A stretch of 64,000 nucleotides of DNA from Flavobacterium zhairuonense (GCF_004352915.1 NZ_SJSY01000073.1:310001-374000); one strand, 5' to 3'. Counted from the stretch's first letter, positions 44,725-54,031 are shown. Notes: generated by a model not told the origin, from the sequence alone. A program made the numbers and translations.

Positions 44725-47700
44725 TCGTATTCAACCATTATTTCAATAGCAGTTCCTTTTCCTTCTGTACTAGTAATATTGATGTTTCCTTGAATAATCA
44801 AGAGAAGCTCAATAATCATATGCAGTCCCAAATGATAGTTTTTTACGATTGGATTTTTGTAAAAATCAAGGTAATAATCAATAAGTTCTTTGCTCATTCC
44901 TTTTCCGTTGTCAATAATAGTAAGCAACAACATATTATCCTTGGTTCCAGAAAATAATTCAACATGGCCGTTTGGAGCATTTTTTATGGCATTATCAACT
45001 AGATTGTGGATAATGATAGACAATGCTTTTTTATTTGTTCTGATGCGGAGTTTTGGGTCAACGCTATTAATGACTTCTATATTTTCGGCTTCGGCTATTT
45101 TTTCAAAAATGTCAATTTTTTCTTCAATCAAATTGTACAATGAATAGCAGTCGTCTTCGAGTTTTTTTCCTTCAATAAAAATAGAAGAGTATTTAATAAG
45201 ATTTTCAACATATTCATACAATTGCGTAGTTGACATTTTGATTGTTCCAACGTGTTTTTTTAGTTGGGCATCGTCTTGAATGATTTCATTTTCAAATAAA
45301 TGTGTGATTGAATTTGTCAAGAATTTCAAAGGGCTTTTGATGTCATGACTGATGCTTTTTACTAATGTTTCCTGCTGTTTGATTTCTTGCTTCAGAGTAC
45401 TTTTTGTCTTTTGCAGTTTTTTGACTGTTGTCGCCAGTTTTTTTGTTTTTATATCAATAACCTCTTTCAGCTTTATATTTTTTCTTTTGATGTAATACAA
45501 TCGGATGTACCAAAGTGAAATTATAAATCCGATAAACAAAAGGTACGTCAAGATGGTAAACCAGATGGTTTGATAGAATTTTGCTGGAACTTTTAGCAAA
45601 ATTCTTTTATATACATATTCAGATCCAAAACCAGATAAGCTTCTTATGTTAAGTTTGTATTCACCTGGTGGCAAAGTGGTAAATGAAATCGATCTTTCGT
45701 TTTTTATTCGTTCCCAACGGCTGTTTGCTGTTTTCTCTAGTTTTGCTTCAATATGTAAATTTTCTGGATTGCCATAATAAGGATACGCAATCAAAATGCT
45801 GACCCTTTGAAAATTATTTGGCAAGACAATGGTATCACTTGGCTGAATTGCTTTTTGATCTACAATTATGTTGTCTATAAAAAGTTCTTTACCAGGGAGG
45901 AGCGGTTTTACTTTATATGGATTAAAAAATACAAAGCCATTTATAGAAGGCAAAACAATATTTCCGTTTTTAAGAAAATTGCTATTAGGCTGGCATCCGC
46001 CATTGAATTCATTGGTTAAAAAGCCATCTGCTTTATTGTATTGATGATAATATATAGCCTCTGATTTATCTTTGAGGTGTGCCAGTAATGCTTTTCTCGA
46101 TGTTTGAAAAAGACCTTTGTTTGTAGGAATCCAAAAGAAGCCATTTTTGTCTTCGGTGATAGAATGTGAAGAATTCAGGTAATTGTCTTCATCTTTTGGA
46201 AAAGAGTGAAGGTGTTTGCGATTAGGGGAATAAAGAAAAAAACCTTTTTCATAAGTGGTCAGCCATACTTTTCTCTCATGGTCGATGAAAATGCTTCTGA
46301 TATTTATTTGATTCGTATTTTTTATATAAAAGAGCTTTCGAGTATTTTTTTCATATCTAAAAAGACCTTTTTCAGTACCTAAATAAAGTGTCTGCGGATC
46401 TCGTTGGGCAATAAAATTAATATTGGTTTTAAACAGTGCGATCAAAGTTATTTTTCCGTTTTTTATGCAATATAATTTTGGTTTTTGGAATTCGGTATAA
46501 GCCAGACTAACCCAGATATTGTTTTCATTGTCACTGAATATAGTTTTCGGATTTTGGTTGAATTTATAAGTGATGTATTTTTTATAACCAGAACTTCTTA
46601 AATAGCATAAAACATTGGTGCGTCTGGAAAGCCATATATTTCTAGCATTATCTTGTGCAATTGTTATTTTTTCATTTAAGTCAATAATTTTTTCAAATGG
46701 CAAACTATCAATTAGTTTTTTGCTGTTGAAAATCAGTCCTTTTGGAGTTATTATGGTGCTATCAGTAAAAGCTTGAGCAGCATAGTAAGCCTCAGATTTT
46801 GTCGCTTCCTTTTTTACCGATTTAAAAGCGGGAAAAGTTATGATGCACAAACCATTTGTGTTGCTTCCTAAATACAGCTTTTGGCTAGATTGATCATAAT
46901 AAATAGAAACGATATTGCTGTTGACAAAATCATCGAATTCGACAATATATTTGGAAGAAAGTTTTCCATCTTTAAATTGTACAAGATAGATTTTGTTTTT
47001 AAAGGAAAGGAAAATTTGTTTGGTGGTAATGTTCCAGAAAATTTTGGGTTTTGTTTTAAAAATATTAGAATCGAGTTGTCCCGAATTTTTTCCGTTTATT
47101 GAAAAGCTAGTATAATTTCCATTATCATTGAGATAAAAAAGAGTGTTGCCAATTGCAAAAAAGTTAAAAACAGAATTGTTTTTATATGCAATTTTATAAA
47201 GGCGTTTCATTTTTGAATCGCATAATTCTACTTCATCGTTATCGACAAAAAAGATATTTCTATTTGAAGTTTTGATGCAAAATTGCTGCGTGGGATCGAT
47301 CGTAAGATAAGACGGAAGTCCGTCATGAAAAAAGGAATGTCCACCTTTTCTAATGTAATGAGTAACTGGAGGTTTTTTTTTGAAGACCTTTATTTTTCGG
47401 CCTGTAATGACTGCCAGTTCTTTTTTTCCTTCATTATAACAAAGCAGACTGTCTTTTTCAATACTCCCAAAAATATCTGTAAATCGGCTTCCTTGTAAAT
47501 TGGTATTAGATGCATTGAATGCGGTAAAAGTATTGCCATCGTATCGAACAATTCCATTTTCAGTTGTCATCCAAATAAAATTGTATTTATCTGCAACTAT
47601 GGCTTTTATACTGCTCTGAGGCAATTCATTATTATCAGCAGTGTACCATCTGAAAGCATAGTTTTCTTGGCAGAAACCCTTGGCTACAGTGAGTAGCAAA

Positions 47701-47738
47701 AACAAACAGCAATAACGAAAAGTGATAGATAACGTCAT
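44721..47738 (-). CDS. Two-component propeller sensor histidine kinase (Reg_prop/Y_Y_Y)
   Basis: A membrane sensor kinase of 1005 residues from ATG 47738. It has a signal peptide (MTLSITFRYCCLFLLLTVAKGFC) and a periplasmic beta-propeller of Reg_prop repeats (NFIWMTTENGIVRYDGNTF, NIWLSRRTNVLCYL, KVWLTTYEKGFFLYSPN, GFFWIPTNKGLFQTS). A Y_Y_Y domain (PPGEYKLNIRSL), one membrane helix (IWFTILTYLLFIGFIISLWYI) and a coiled coil follow. Then come HisKA with His798 (SHDIKSPLKFL) and an ATPase domain (IIHNLVDNAIKNAP, DNGKGM, LGLHMII). In-frame ATG 47768 and TTG 47777 are less likely because a -7 box overlaps them. Unlike hybrid sensors of this class it has no receiver or AraC domain; the LuxR-type regulator next to it supplies the output. 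Confidence 0.9.
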   Translation of the reverse strand: MTLSITFRYCCLFLLLTVAKGFCQENYAFRWYTADNNELPQSSIKAIVADKYNFIWMTTENGIVRYDGNTFTAFNASNTNLQGSRFTDIFGSIEKDSLLCYNEGKKELAVITGRKIKVFKKKPPVTHYIRKGGHSFFHDGLPSYLTIDPTQQFCIKTSNRNIFFVDNDEVELCDSKMKRLYKIAYKNNSVFNFFAIGNTLFYLNDNGNYTSFSINGKNSGQLDSNIFKTKPKIFWNITTKQIFLSFKNKIYLVQFKDGKLSSKYIVEFDDFVNSNIVSIYYDQSSQKLYLGSNTNGLCIITFPAFKSVKKEATKSEAYYAAQAFTDSTIITPKGLIFNSKKLIDSLPFEKIIDLNEKITIAQDNARNIWLSRRTNVLCYLRSSGYKKYITYKFNQNPKTIFSDNENNIWVSLAYTEFQKPKLYCIKNGKITLIALFKTNINFIAQRDPQTLYLGTEKGLFRYEKNTRKLFYIKNTNQINIRSIFIDHERKVWLTTYEKGFFLYSPNRKHLHSFPKDEDNYLNSSHSITEDKNGFFWIPTNKGLFQTSRKALLAHLKDKSEAIYYHQYNKADGFLTNEFNGGCQPNSNFLKNGNIVLPSINGFVFFNPYKVKPLLPGKELFIDNIIVDQKAIQPSDTIVLPNNFQRVSILIAYPYYGNPENLHIEAKLEKTANSRWERIKNERSISFTTLPPGEYKLNIRSLSGFGSEYVYKRILLKVPAKFYQTIWFTILTYLLFIGFIISLWYIRLYYIKRKNIKLKEVIDIKTKKLATTVKKLQKTKSTLKQEIKQQETLVKSISHDIKSPLKFLTNSITHLFENEIIQDDAQLKKHVGTIKMSTTQLYEYVENLIKYSSIFIEGKKLEDDCYSLYNLIEEKIDIFEKIAEAENIEVINSVDPKLRIRTNKKALSIIIHNLVDNAIKNAPNGHVELFSGTKDNMLLLTIIDNGKGMSKELIDYYLDFYKNPIVKNYHLGLHMIIELLLIIQGNINITSTEGKGTAIEIMVEYD

Positions 47739-47761
47739 TTGTGCAATCAGATTTGAAGACA

Positions 47762-47769
47762 CAAACATA
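47762..47769 (-). promoter_or_regulatory. -7 element of the sensor kinase gene
   Basis: On the minus strand TATGTTTG matches TAnnTTTG; transcription would begin about 15-20 bases before ATG 47738, which decides the start choice. Confidence 0.45.
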
Positions 47770-47867
47770 GCAAACAAAATTTAGAATCTGGAGTTTGTAG
47801 TTTTAAATCTACAAAAATGTAGGTTTATTGGTACGCTATTACAAATCAATCGATTACAATATAAATT

Positions 47868-47875
47868 TATATTTG
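47868..47875 (+). promoter_or_regulatory. -7 element before the F420-reductase-like gene
   Basis: TATATTTG matches TAnnTTTG and lies 73 bases before ATG 47949. No clear -33 TTG. Confidence 0.4.
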
Positions 47876-47948
47876 TTGTGTTAACATTTTACTTTTATGA
47901 TTTAAGAATTTTTTTATGGAATCGAAGTAGATTAAAAAATAAAAAGAT

Positions 47949-48509
47949 ATGAAAATTGGATTTATAGGAGTTTGCAGAACAACAATGGATTTAGCCTCAC
48001 GTGCTGCTAAATCAGGACACCAAGTGTTAATTAGTCATACGCGCAACAATAACCACATGCGGGATCTTGTTCAAATGATGGACGGAAAGGTAAAATTAGT
48101 CAGCCGACGCGAGGCCGCAAAAGCCAAAATGCTCGTATTGTTTATACCTCGGGAAGATATCCAGCTTTTTTTATCTGATTTGCCAGATATGACGGAGAAA
48201 ATATTAGTACATGCAAACAATCCAATTTACAGTTTAGAATGTTTAGAGCCAAGTTTGAATATGAAATCATCTGGCGAAATAATAGCTTCTTTATTACCTG
48301 AAGCACATGTAGTTAAAATTCACAATATTGTTGATTCTGATATTCCTGTTCCAATGCATAAAAAGCACGAAAACAATGAATTGTTTTATACAGGATCTAA
48401 CAAATTGGCAAAAAATAAAGTTAAACACTTTTTAAAAACTTTAAATTTTTCAGGAATTGATTTCGAAGAAATGTATCTTGAGACAAAGTTCGCGTATTCG
48501 TCAAACTAA
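47949..48509 (+). CDS. F420-dependent NADP reductase-like Rossmann protein
   Basis: A 186-residue NAD(P)-binding protein. The N-terminus MKIGFIGVCRTTMDLASRAAKSGHQVLISHTRN is a Rossmann fold in which the third Gly of GxGxxG is replaced (GFIGVCRTT). Then AKMLVLFIPREDIQLFL, KILVHANNPI and LPEAHVVKIHNIVDS follow the layout of NADP oxidoreductase coenzyme F420-dependent proteins (PF03807). Flavobacteria are not known for F420, so a different redox partner is probable; the changed glycine motif may alter cofactor binding. Single gene with its own -7 box and terminator. Confidence 0.75.
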   Translation: MKIGFIGVCRTTMDLASRAAKSGHQVLISHTRNNNHMRDLVQMMDGKVKLVSRREAAKAKMLVLFIPREDIQLFLSDLPDMTEKILVHANNPIYSLECLEPSLNMKSSGEIIASLLPEAHVVKIHNIVDSDIPVPMHKKHENNELFYTGSNKLAKNKVKHFLKTLNFSGIDFEEMYLETKFAYSSN

Positions 48510-48594
48510 AAGTAATAAATAAAAAAAGGGGGAATTTTTTTTATTATGCTACGTTGAAGGTTATATTAATTCACTTTAAAATCTAAAGTTTTTG

Positions 48595-48620
48595 AAACTG
48601 CTTTTTAAGCAGTTTTTTTT
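48595..48620 (+). terminator. Terminator before the NAD(P)-binding gene at 48695
   Basis: AAACTGCTT (48595-48603) pairs perfectly with AAGCAGTTT (48607-48615) around three T residues, followed by T-run. Confidence 0.85.
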
Positions 48621-48694
48621 ATTTATTTTTATGAGGAATTTCTCCAACACAAAAGAGTTTTAGCAGAGAGAAATGTAATTCCTAAAACTGTATT

Positions 48695-49336
48695 ATGAAA
48701 GCAATAATAATTGGAGCTACAGGTTCAACGGGTAAAGAATTAGTTGAAGAGCTTTTGAAGAATAACGATTACAGTTCGGTTTCAATTTTCGTGAGGCGTT
48801 CAATCGGCAAAACACATCAAAAACTGACAGAACATATTGTCGATTTTTCCAAAATAGATCAGTTTAAGGATTTAATTACGGGAGATGTTCTTTTTTCTTG
48901 CCTCGGAACGACTCTGAAAGTTGCGGGTTCAAAAGAAAATCAATGGAAAATAGATTTTGATATTCCTGCCGTATTTGCAACTATTGGTAAAGAAAATAAT
49001 ATCAAGTCTTTTGTTTTGGTTTCTTCATATGGTGCTTCTGCAAAAAGCAGCGTATTTTATTCCAAAATGAAAGGGAAATTAGAAGATTTTATAGCCGATC
49101 TTCATTTTGACCAATATTTAGTTTTTAGGCCAGGACCACTAATCAGAGAAAATACAGATCGTTTGGGTGAAAAAATTTCAGTTGCATTGATTTCGTTCTT
49201 TAATGGAATTGGGCTTTTTAAAAATTTAAAACCAATTTCTACAGCATTCTTAGCTGAAAAACTGGCAATTGCGCCAAAAAAACTTCCCGCAGGAAATACT
49301 ATTCTGGAGCTCAATGCCATTTTGAATTTGAATTAA
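48695..49336 (+). CDS. NAD(P)H-binding oxidoreductase (HTATIP2-like atypical SDR)
   Basis: A 213-residue Rossmann protein. GATGSTGKELVEELL at residues 7-21 is the nucleotide-binding loop; DVLFSCLGTTLKVAGSKENQWKIDFD and FVLVSSYGASAKSSVFYSKMKGKLED follow, with a Tyr-Ser-Lys-Met-Lys stretch at the SDR active-site position. YLVFRPGPLIRE is the conserved strand after it. This is the architecture of TIP30/HTATIP2-like atypical SDRs. The gene stands alone between two terminators. Substrate unknown. Confidence 0.85.
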   Translation: MKAIIIGATGSTGKELVEELLKNNDYSSVSIFVRRSIGKTHQKLTEHIVDFSKIDQFKDLITGDVLFSCLGTTLKVAGSKENQWKIDFDIPAVFATIGKENNIKSFVLVSSYGASAKSSVFYSKMKGKLEDFIADLHFDQYLVFRPGPLIRENTDRLGEKISVALISFFNGIGLFKNLKPISTAFLAEKLAIAPKKLPAGNTILELNAILNLN

Positions 49337-49352
49337 TACTACATAATAATTT

Positions 49353-49386
49353 AAAAAGCCTTGAAGAACTTTCTTTAAGGCTTTTT
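49353..49386 (+). terminator. Terminator after the HTATIP2-like gene
   Basis: AAAAAGCCTT (49353-49362) pairs perfectly with AAGGCTTTTT (49377-49386). Confidence 0.85.
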
Positions 49387-49421
49387 AGATTTTGGAGAAA
49401 ATATGATTTTGCTCGGTTGAA

Positions 49422-49517
49422 TTAAGGCGCAGGAACATCAAAACCATTTAAGAGTGTTGCAAGTAGTGCGTATGCGTCTATTAGAAATTTCAAGGTTTCT
49501 AGTTTTATAGGAAATAT
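49422..49517 (-). pseudogene. Possible C-terminal gene remnant
   Basis: On the minus strand 31 codons without start read IFPIKLETLKFLIDAYALLA then TLLNGFDVPAP and stop. The composition looks like protein, while a stop lies immediately before it and no extended frame continues. It may be a decayed gene end or chance. The rest of the 49387-49600 gap shows nothing else. Confidence 0.2.
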
Positions 49518-49600
49518 TCAGATGACATCCGATTTTAAGATTTAGGAAAGATTTTTTTCAAATTATTGATCGACCGAAATGAAAATCAATGCTATATAAA

Positions 49601-49640
49601 AAAAAACGCAATCATCAGTTTTTAGATGATTGCGTTTTTT
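49601..49640. terminator. Terminator of the gnd-zwf-pgl operon
   Basis: Sixteen-base perfect arms (49601-49616 with 49625-49640), AAAAAACGCAATCATC and its complement, eight-base loop, symmetrical A and T tracts. It lies just past the pgl stop on the minus strand. Confidence 0.93.
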
Positions 49641-49662
49641 ACACATTATTTTGAATCAAAAA

Positions 49663-50379
49663 TTAATTCGTTCCTGCTGCAGCTTTATCTACTAAAAACA
49701 ATAATTCACCAGAAACAGGTTTGATTAATTGCATTGGATATAGCGTTGGATTATAATCTCCAGTTGTAACTTCTTTTAAGGCGTGTGTTTTCTTTTCTCC
49801 AAAAGCTACTACAACAATTTTTTCTGCTTTGTTGATTAACGGGGCAGTAAGCGTAATGCGATACATTTTTTGCGGTGCTAAATAATAAGCATCAACCCAT
49901 TTGGTTTGTTCTTCTAAAACAGCTTCGCCTGGGAAAAGAGAAGCAGTATGCCCGTCATCTCCCATACCTAATAAAATTAGGTCGAATTTTCCTTCTTCGC
50001 CTAAAATTGTTCTTACTGATTGCTCGTATGTTGCTGCGTATTCTTCGGGAGTTACGCCATCTTTGTACATTTCAAAAATGTTTTCTTGCGGAATCGGGAC
50101 ATGGCTCAATAACGTTGCATACGACATTTTAGCATTGCTCAAATCATCGTTTAGCGGAACCCATCTTTCATCTCCCCAAAAAATATAAACTTTGCTCCAG
50201 TCAATTTTGTTTTTATAAGCATCAGAAGCTAATAGCTTGTAAATTCCTGCAGGAGAAGAACCTCCTGTAAGAACAGCTGAAAATTTGCCTTTTGCAGCAA
50301 TTGCTTTTTCTGCAGAAGCAGTAAAAAGGTCTGCCGCTGTAGTATTAATTTCTTCTGTGTTATTGTAAATCTGTATCAT
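49663..50379 (-). CDS. pgl: 6-phosphogluconolactonase (DevB/SOL type)
   Basis: Hydrolyses 6-phosphogluconolactone to 6-phosphogluconate, the second step of the oxidative pentose phosphate pathway, in the cytoplasm. 238 residues, normal for the family. Signatures: SAVLTGGSSPAGIYKLLAS (phosphate loop, about 34-52), YIFWGDERWVPLNDDLSN and LILLGMGDDGHTASLFPG with the catalytic-type His. The start lies inside the 3' end of zwf (20-base overlap), which suggests translational coupling. Last gene of the gnd-zwf-pgl operon. Confidence 0.95.
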   Translation of the reverse strand: MIQIYNNTEEINTTAADLFTASAEKAIAAKGKFSAVLTGGSSPAGIYKLLASDAYKNKIDWSKVYIFWGDERWVPLNDDLSNAKMSYATLLSHVPIPQENIFEMYKDGVTPEEYAATYEQSVRTILGEEGKFDLILLGMGDDGHTASLFPGEAVLEEQTKWVDAYYLAPQKMYRITLTAPLINKAEKIVVVAFGEKKTHALKEVTTGDYNPTLYPMQLIKPVSGELLFLVDKAAAGTN

Positions 50380-51892
50380 TTAAAACTTCTTCTTTTGTTT
50401 GTGTATTCGGGATCCATTTGTGGCCTTGGCGTGCTAACAATTCGTCGGCTTCTTCTGGTCCCCAGCTTCCAGCTTTGTAATTTGGGAAATTCTTTGGAGC
50501 GGTTGTTTTCCAAACTTGCTGAATTGTATCAATTGCATCCCAAGCTTCTTCAACCTGATCCCAGCGCATGAAAAGCGTAGGGTCACCCGCTAAAGCATCT
50601 GCCAATAAGGTTTCATAAGCTTCTGGCGACATTGTTGAGCAAGCGAAATAATCAAATACCATTTCTGCAGGTCTTAATGCAAGCGAAAGTCCAGGTTTTT
50701 TAGTCATAAACTGCAATTTAATATCCATTGCAGGCTGAATATTTATAATCAATCGGTTTGGTGTCATTCCTTCTTTTCCATAAGAAAATGAAGAATGCGG
50801 CACTGGCTTAAACTGAATAATGATTGAAGATTGTTTTTCTTCCATTCTTTTTCCTGAACGTAAATAGAACGGAATTCCTTGCCATCTCCAGTTGTCCAAA
50901 TAAATCTTCATTGCCACATAGGTTTCTGTGAGAGAATCGGGAGCAATGCCTTTGTCTTGACGATAACCTGGAACTGGAACTCCTTTTATTTCGCCAGGAC
51001 CATATTGACCACGAACAATATAATGATCAACTTCTTCTGGTTTAATGCGACGGATTGATTTCAAAACATCGGCTTTACGATTACGAATGTCATCTGCGTT
51101 TAATGATGCAGGCGCTTCCATGGCCGTCATGCATAAAATCTGCAAAAGGTGATTCTGAATCATATCTTTTAATGCTCCAACACCTTCATAGAATCCGCCT
51201 CGTTCTTCAACGCCGACTTCCTCTGCTACAGTAATTTGCACGAAATCAATAAAATTTCGGCTCCATAAAGGTTCAAACATCGAATTTCCAAAACGGAAAG
51301 CCAAGATATTCTGAACCGTTTCTTTTCCTAAATAGTGATCGATTCTGTAAATCTGCTCTTCTTTGAAAGTCTGCGAAAGCATTTCATTTAGTGCAATTGC
51401 AGAAGTTTTATCGTAACCAAAAGGTTTTTCAATAATAATACGATCTTGTTTTGGATTTGCCGCAAGTCCGATTTTCTTGATGTTGCTTGAAATCGTCGAA
51501 ATGAAAGAAGGTGTAATCGAAAGATAGAAAAGACGATTGGCGCGTTCTCCAAAAGATTTGTCAAAACCTTCAATTTTCTCATTTAATCCAACGTAAGATT
51601 CTTCTTTGTCGATATCAAGACTGTGGTAAGTGATGTGCGAAAGAAATTTTTCTGTTTCTGGATCATCAATTCCTTTTTTTCTTGAAAAAAGACCTAGATT
51701 TTCTGCTACATAAGCGCGAAAATCTTCATTGGTTTTTTCTGCTCTACCGAGAGCGATAATCTGAAACTTTTCAGACATACGCCCGTCAAGGTACAGATTT
51801 TGAAATGCGGGAAAGAGCTTTCTCTTTGCCAAATCTCCGGTTCCTCCAAAAATTACTATAATTGTTGGATTCTTTAGTTTATTTTTAGTCAT
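50360..51892 (-). CDS. zwf: Glucose-6-phosphate 1-dehydrogenase
   Basis: Oxidises glucose 6-phosphate to the lactone with reduction of NADP, the entry step of the pathway. 510 residues. N-terminal Rossmann motif VIFGGTGDLAKRKLFPAFQNL (about 13-33), the active-site peptide RIDHYLGKETVQNILAFRF with catalytic His, and EKPFGYD before it. The C-terminal domain contains RSGKRMEEK and RWDQVEEAWDAIDTI. Second in the operon, 28 bases after gnd, and overlapping pgl. All family landmarks are intact. Confidence 0.97.
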   Translation of the reverse strand: MTKNKLKNPTIIVIFGGTGDLAKRKLFPAFQNLYLDGRMSEKFQIIALGRAEKTNEDFRAYVAENLGLFSRKKGIDDPETEKFLSHITYHSLDIDKEESYVGLNEKIEGFDKSFGERANRLFYLSITPSFISTISSNIKKIGLAANPKQDRIIIEKPFGYDKTSAIALNEMLSQTFKEEQIYRIDHYLGKETVQNILAFRFGNSMFEPLWSRNFIDFVQITVAEEVGVEERGGFYEGVGALKDMIQNHLLQILCMTAMEAPASLNADDIRNRKADVLKSIRRIKPEEVDHYIVRGQYGPGEIKGVPVPGYRQDKGIAPDSLTETYVAMKIYLDNWRWQGIPFYLRSGKRMEEKQSSIIIQFKPVPHSSFSYGKEGMTPNRLIINIQPAMDIKLQFMTKKPGLSLALRPAEMVFDYFACSTMSPEAYETLLADALAGDPTLFMRWDQVEEAWDAIDTIQQVWKTTAPKNFPNYKAGSWGPEEADELLARQGHKWIPNTQTKEEVLNDTDLQ

Positions 51893-51920
51893 TGTGTGTA
51901 GTTGTGTTGCTTTAAGTTGC

Positions 51921-53330
51921 TTATTCAGCCCATTGTGTGTGGAAAACGCCTTCTTTGTCTATACGCTCATAAGTATGTGCTCCGAAATAATCACGCTGTG
52001 CTTGAATTAAATTTGTTGGAAGATTTGCTGATCGGTAAGCATCAAAATAAGCTAACGAGTTCATTAATCCTGAAACAGGCAATCCTTTTTGAACCGCAAA
52101 CTGAATCACAGCTCTCATTCCAGCTTGGTTTTCTACTAATTTTGAAGCAATTCCACCATCTAAAAGCAAGTTTGGCAAATCTGCTTTTGTAACATATGCT
52201 TTTCTGAAATCTTCTAAAATTGTCGCACGAATGATACATCCGCCACGCCAGATTTTAGCAACAGTTTCTAAATTCAATCCGTAATTATATTCTTTTGAAG
52301 CAGTATGAAGTTGTGCTAAACCTTGAGCATAAGTCACAACGATAGAAAAATACATAGCCGATTTTAAAGCCGCAATCGCTTCACTTTGAGAAACATTGGT
52401 TTCGCTTGCGTTCCAAACTAATTTTTTAGCAGCTTCGATTCTTTCTGGTTTTGTTTTCGACATATCGCGCATGTTTACTGCGGCATCAATAGTCGGAACT
52501 GGAACTTGTAAATCCATTGCGTTTTGCGAAGTCCATTTTCCTGTACCTTTAGATCTTGCCCAATCCGAGATTTTATTGATTAATTGAGTTCCATCTTCAT
52601 CTTTTTGTTTTAAGATGTTTCCGGTAATTTCAATTAAATAGGATCTTAAATCATCCGTTTGATTCCATTCTGCAAAAGTTTTTTGAATGGTTTCATCATC
52701 GATGTTATAACCTCTTTTCATAAGGTCATAAACTTCAGAAATCAACTGCATGATTCCGTATTCAATTCCGTTGTGAACCATTTTTACATAGTTACCAGCA
52801 GAACCATTTCCTAAATATTCTACACAAGGTTCTCCGTCAACTTTTGCCGCAATTGCTTCAAAAATTGGGCGAAGTCTTTCATATGCTTTTTGATCACCGC
52901 CTGGCATCATAGCAGGACCTAAACGTGCTCCTTTTTCACCTCCAGAAATTCCCATTCCGAAAAAGTGGATTCCTTTTTCAGATAATTCTAAAAATCGTCT
53001 GTCTGTGTCAGTGAAATAAGTATTTCCGCCATCAATAATGATATCTCCTTTATCTAAATGAGGAAGTAAGCTTGCAATAGCACTGTCAACAGGTTTTCCC
53101 GCAGGAACCAATAACATAATCGCTCTTGGCTGTTGAATAAGCTCCACAAAATGTTTTACGTCTGTAGTAGCTTCAATAGTTTGGTTTGCATCGGCTTCTT
53201 GCTGAAGAGAGTTGACTTTTTCTGTGTCTAAATCTAAACCTGCAGCCGCAAAATTATGGCTTGCAATATTTAAAAGTAAGTTTCGGCCCATTACACCTAA
53301 TCCTACAATTCCAAAATCAAATTTGTTCAT
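51921..53330 (-). CDS. gnd: 6-phosphogluconate dehydrogenase, decarboxylating
   Basis: Converts 6-phosphogluconate to ribulose 5-phosphate and CO2 with reduction of NADP. 469 residues, the length of the long-chain (E. coli-type) enzyme. FGIVGLGVMGRNLLLNIASHNF is the Rossmann motif; IIDGGNTYFTDTDRR, GISGGEKGARLGPAMMPGG and YVKMVHNGIEYGIMQLISE (catalytic Lys and binding residues) are complete; GGCIIRATILEDF lies in the C-terminal helical domain. First gene of the operon, with a -7 box at 53466-53473 on the minus strand. Confidence 0.97.
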   Translation of the reverse strand: MNKFDFGIVGLGVMGRNLLLNIASHNFAAAGLDLDTEKVNSLQQEADANQTIEATTDVKHFVELIQQPRAIMLLVPAGKPVDSAIASLLPHLDKGDIIIDGGNTYFTDTDRRFLELSEKGIHFFGMGISGGEKGARLGPAMMPGGDQKAYERLRPIFEAIAAKVDGEPCVEYLGNGSAGNYVKMVHNGIEYGIMQLISEVYDLMKRGYNIDDETIQKTFAEWNQTDDLRSYLIEITGNILKQKDEDGTQLINKISDWARSKGTGKWTSQNAMDLQVPVPTIDAAVNMRDMSKTKPERIEAAKKLVWNASETNVSQSEAIAALKSAMYFSIVVTYAQGLAQLHTASKEYNYGLNLETVAKIWRGGCIIRATILEDFRKAYVTKADLPNLLLDGGIASKLVENQAGMRAVIQFAVQKGLPVSGLMNSLAYFDAYRSANLPTNLIQAQRDYFGAHTYERIDKEGVFHTQWAE

Positions 53331-53465
53331 AGTTTTTAATTAACTAAATTATTAGAAGAATGTTTGCTGCAAAAAAATAAGGATAAAAGCTCCAATGCTT
53401 TTTTATTCAGTGTTTTGCAGAAAAACAAAGTTTGTTTTGCATCACCTATTTTAAAATGATGAACG

Positions 53466-53473
53466 CAAAGTTA
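53466..53473 (-). promoter_or_regulatory. -7 element of the gnd operon
   Basis: TAACTTTG on the minus strand matches TAnnTTTG; it implies a leader of about 130 bases. Confidence 0.5.
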
Positions 53474-53792
53474 GAGAAAAATGCTGAAAAAGGAGGAGTA
53501 AAATCGTTCACTTTTGGTCTTTATTGTGATACTTTTTATGTGTTTAAAACACGGTTATTGTAAAAGGAATAACTATTTCGATTTCGGAACTTTATTGCTT
53601 TAAAATTGAAATAGAAAATTCAATCAAACGTATTGTTTAATGCTTTCGTTTTAAGAAAATTCCGATATGCAGGAAATTTTCTTCATTTTATTAACTCTCT
53701 TGTTTTTAATGAATTATGTAAAAACGTTTTTCTTAGTTAACATTTTTTTTTCAAAAAGAACTCTTAAAATTTTTAAGTTCGCTATTTTAATT

Positions 53793-53800
53793 TACTTTTG
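53793..53800 (+). promoter_or_regulatory. -7 element upstream of the third susC leader
   Basis: TACTTTTG matches TAnnTTTG. It would start a transcript of about 350 bases before susC that includes the leader peptide and attenuator. No clear -33 element. Confidence 0.45.
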
Positions 53801-54004
53801 TTCTATCAAATTAGTAGAGTTTAAAATATAAAACTATAGATTATTTGTGAGAGCGCGAGATTTCTGGGCATTTTTGGTTTTAAAATAGTCTTTGCTAAAA
53901 TCTTTACTCTGAATTTACGTAAAATTTTAATCAAAAGAATCTTGGTGAGAGAGGATTTAATTTGATACAAGCCAAATGAATACTAATCCAAAATTAAAAA
54001 AGAA

Positions 54005-54031
54005 ATGAAAAAACGAATGTGTTGCAGGTAA
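54005..54031 (+). CDS. Candidate cysteine leader peptide MKKRMCCR
   Basis: Nine codons: ATG AAA AAA CGA ATG TGT TGC AGG TAA. Two adjacent Cys codons lie at 54020-54025, right before the last Arg and the stop. The peptide has the basic start of translated leader peptides. It lies 154 bases before the susC ATG and just upstream of two mutually exclusive hairpins. By analogy with amino-acid operon leaders, ribosomes would pause at the Cys codons when charged Cys-tRNA is scarce. Translation is not shown. Confidence 0.55.
   Translation: MKKRMCCR

Noticed and set aside
53843..53960. GTGAGAG repeats in the leader as a riboswitch (SAM, cobalamin or TPP type)
   Set aside because: I checked for the conserved cores I know of these classes and found none; the Cys leader and hairpins explain the leader better.
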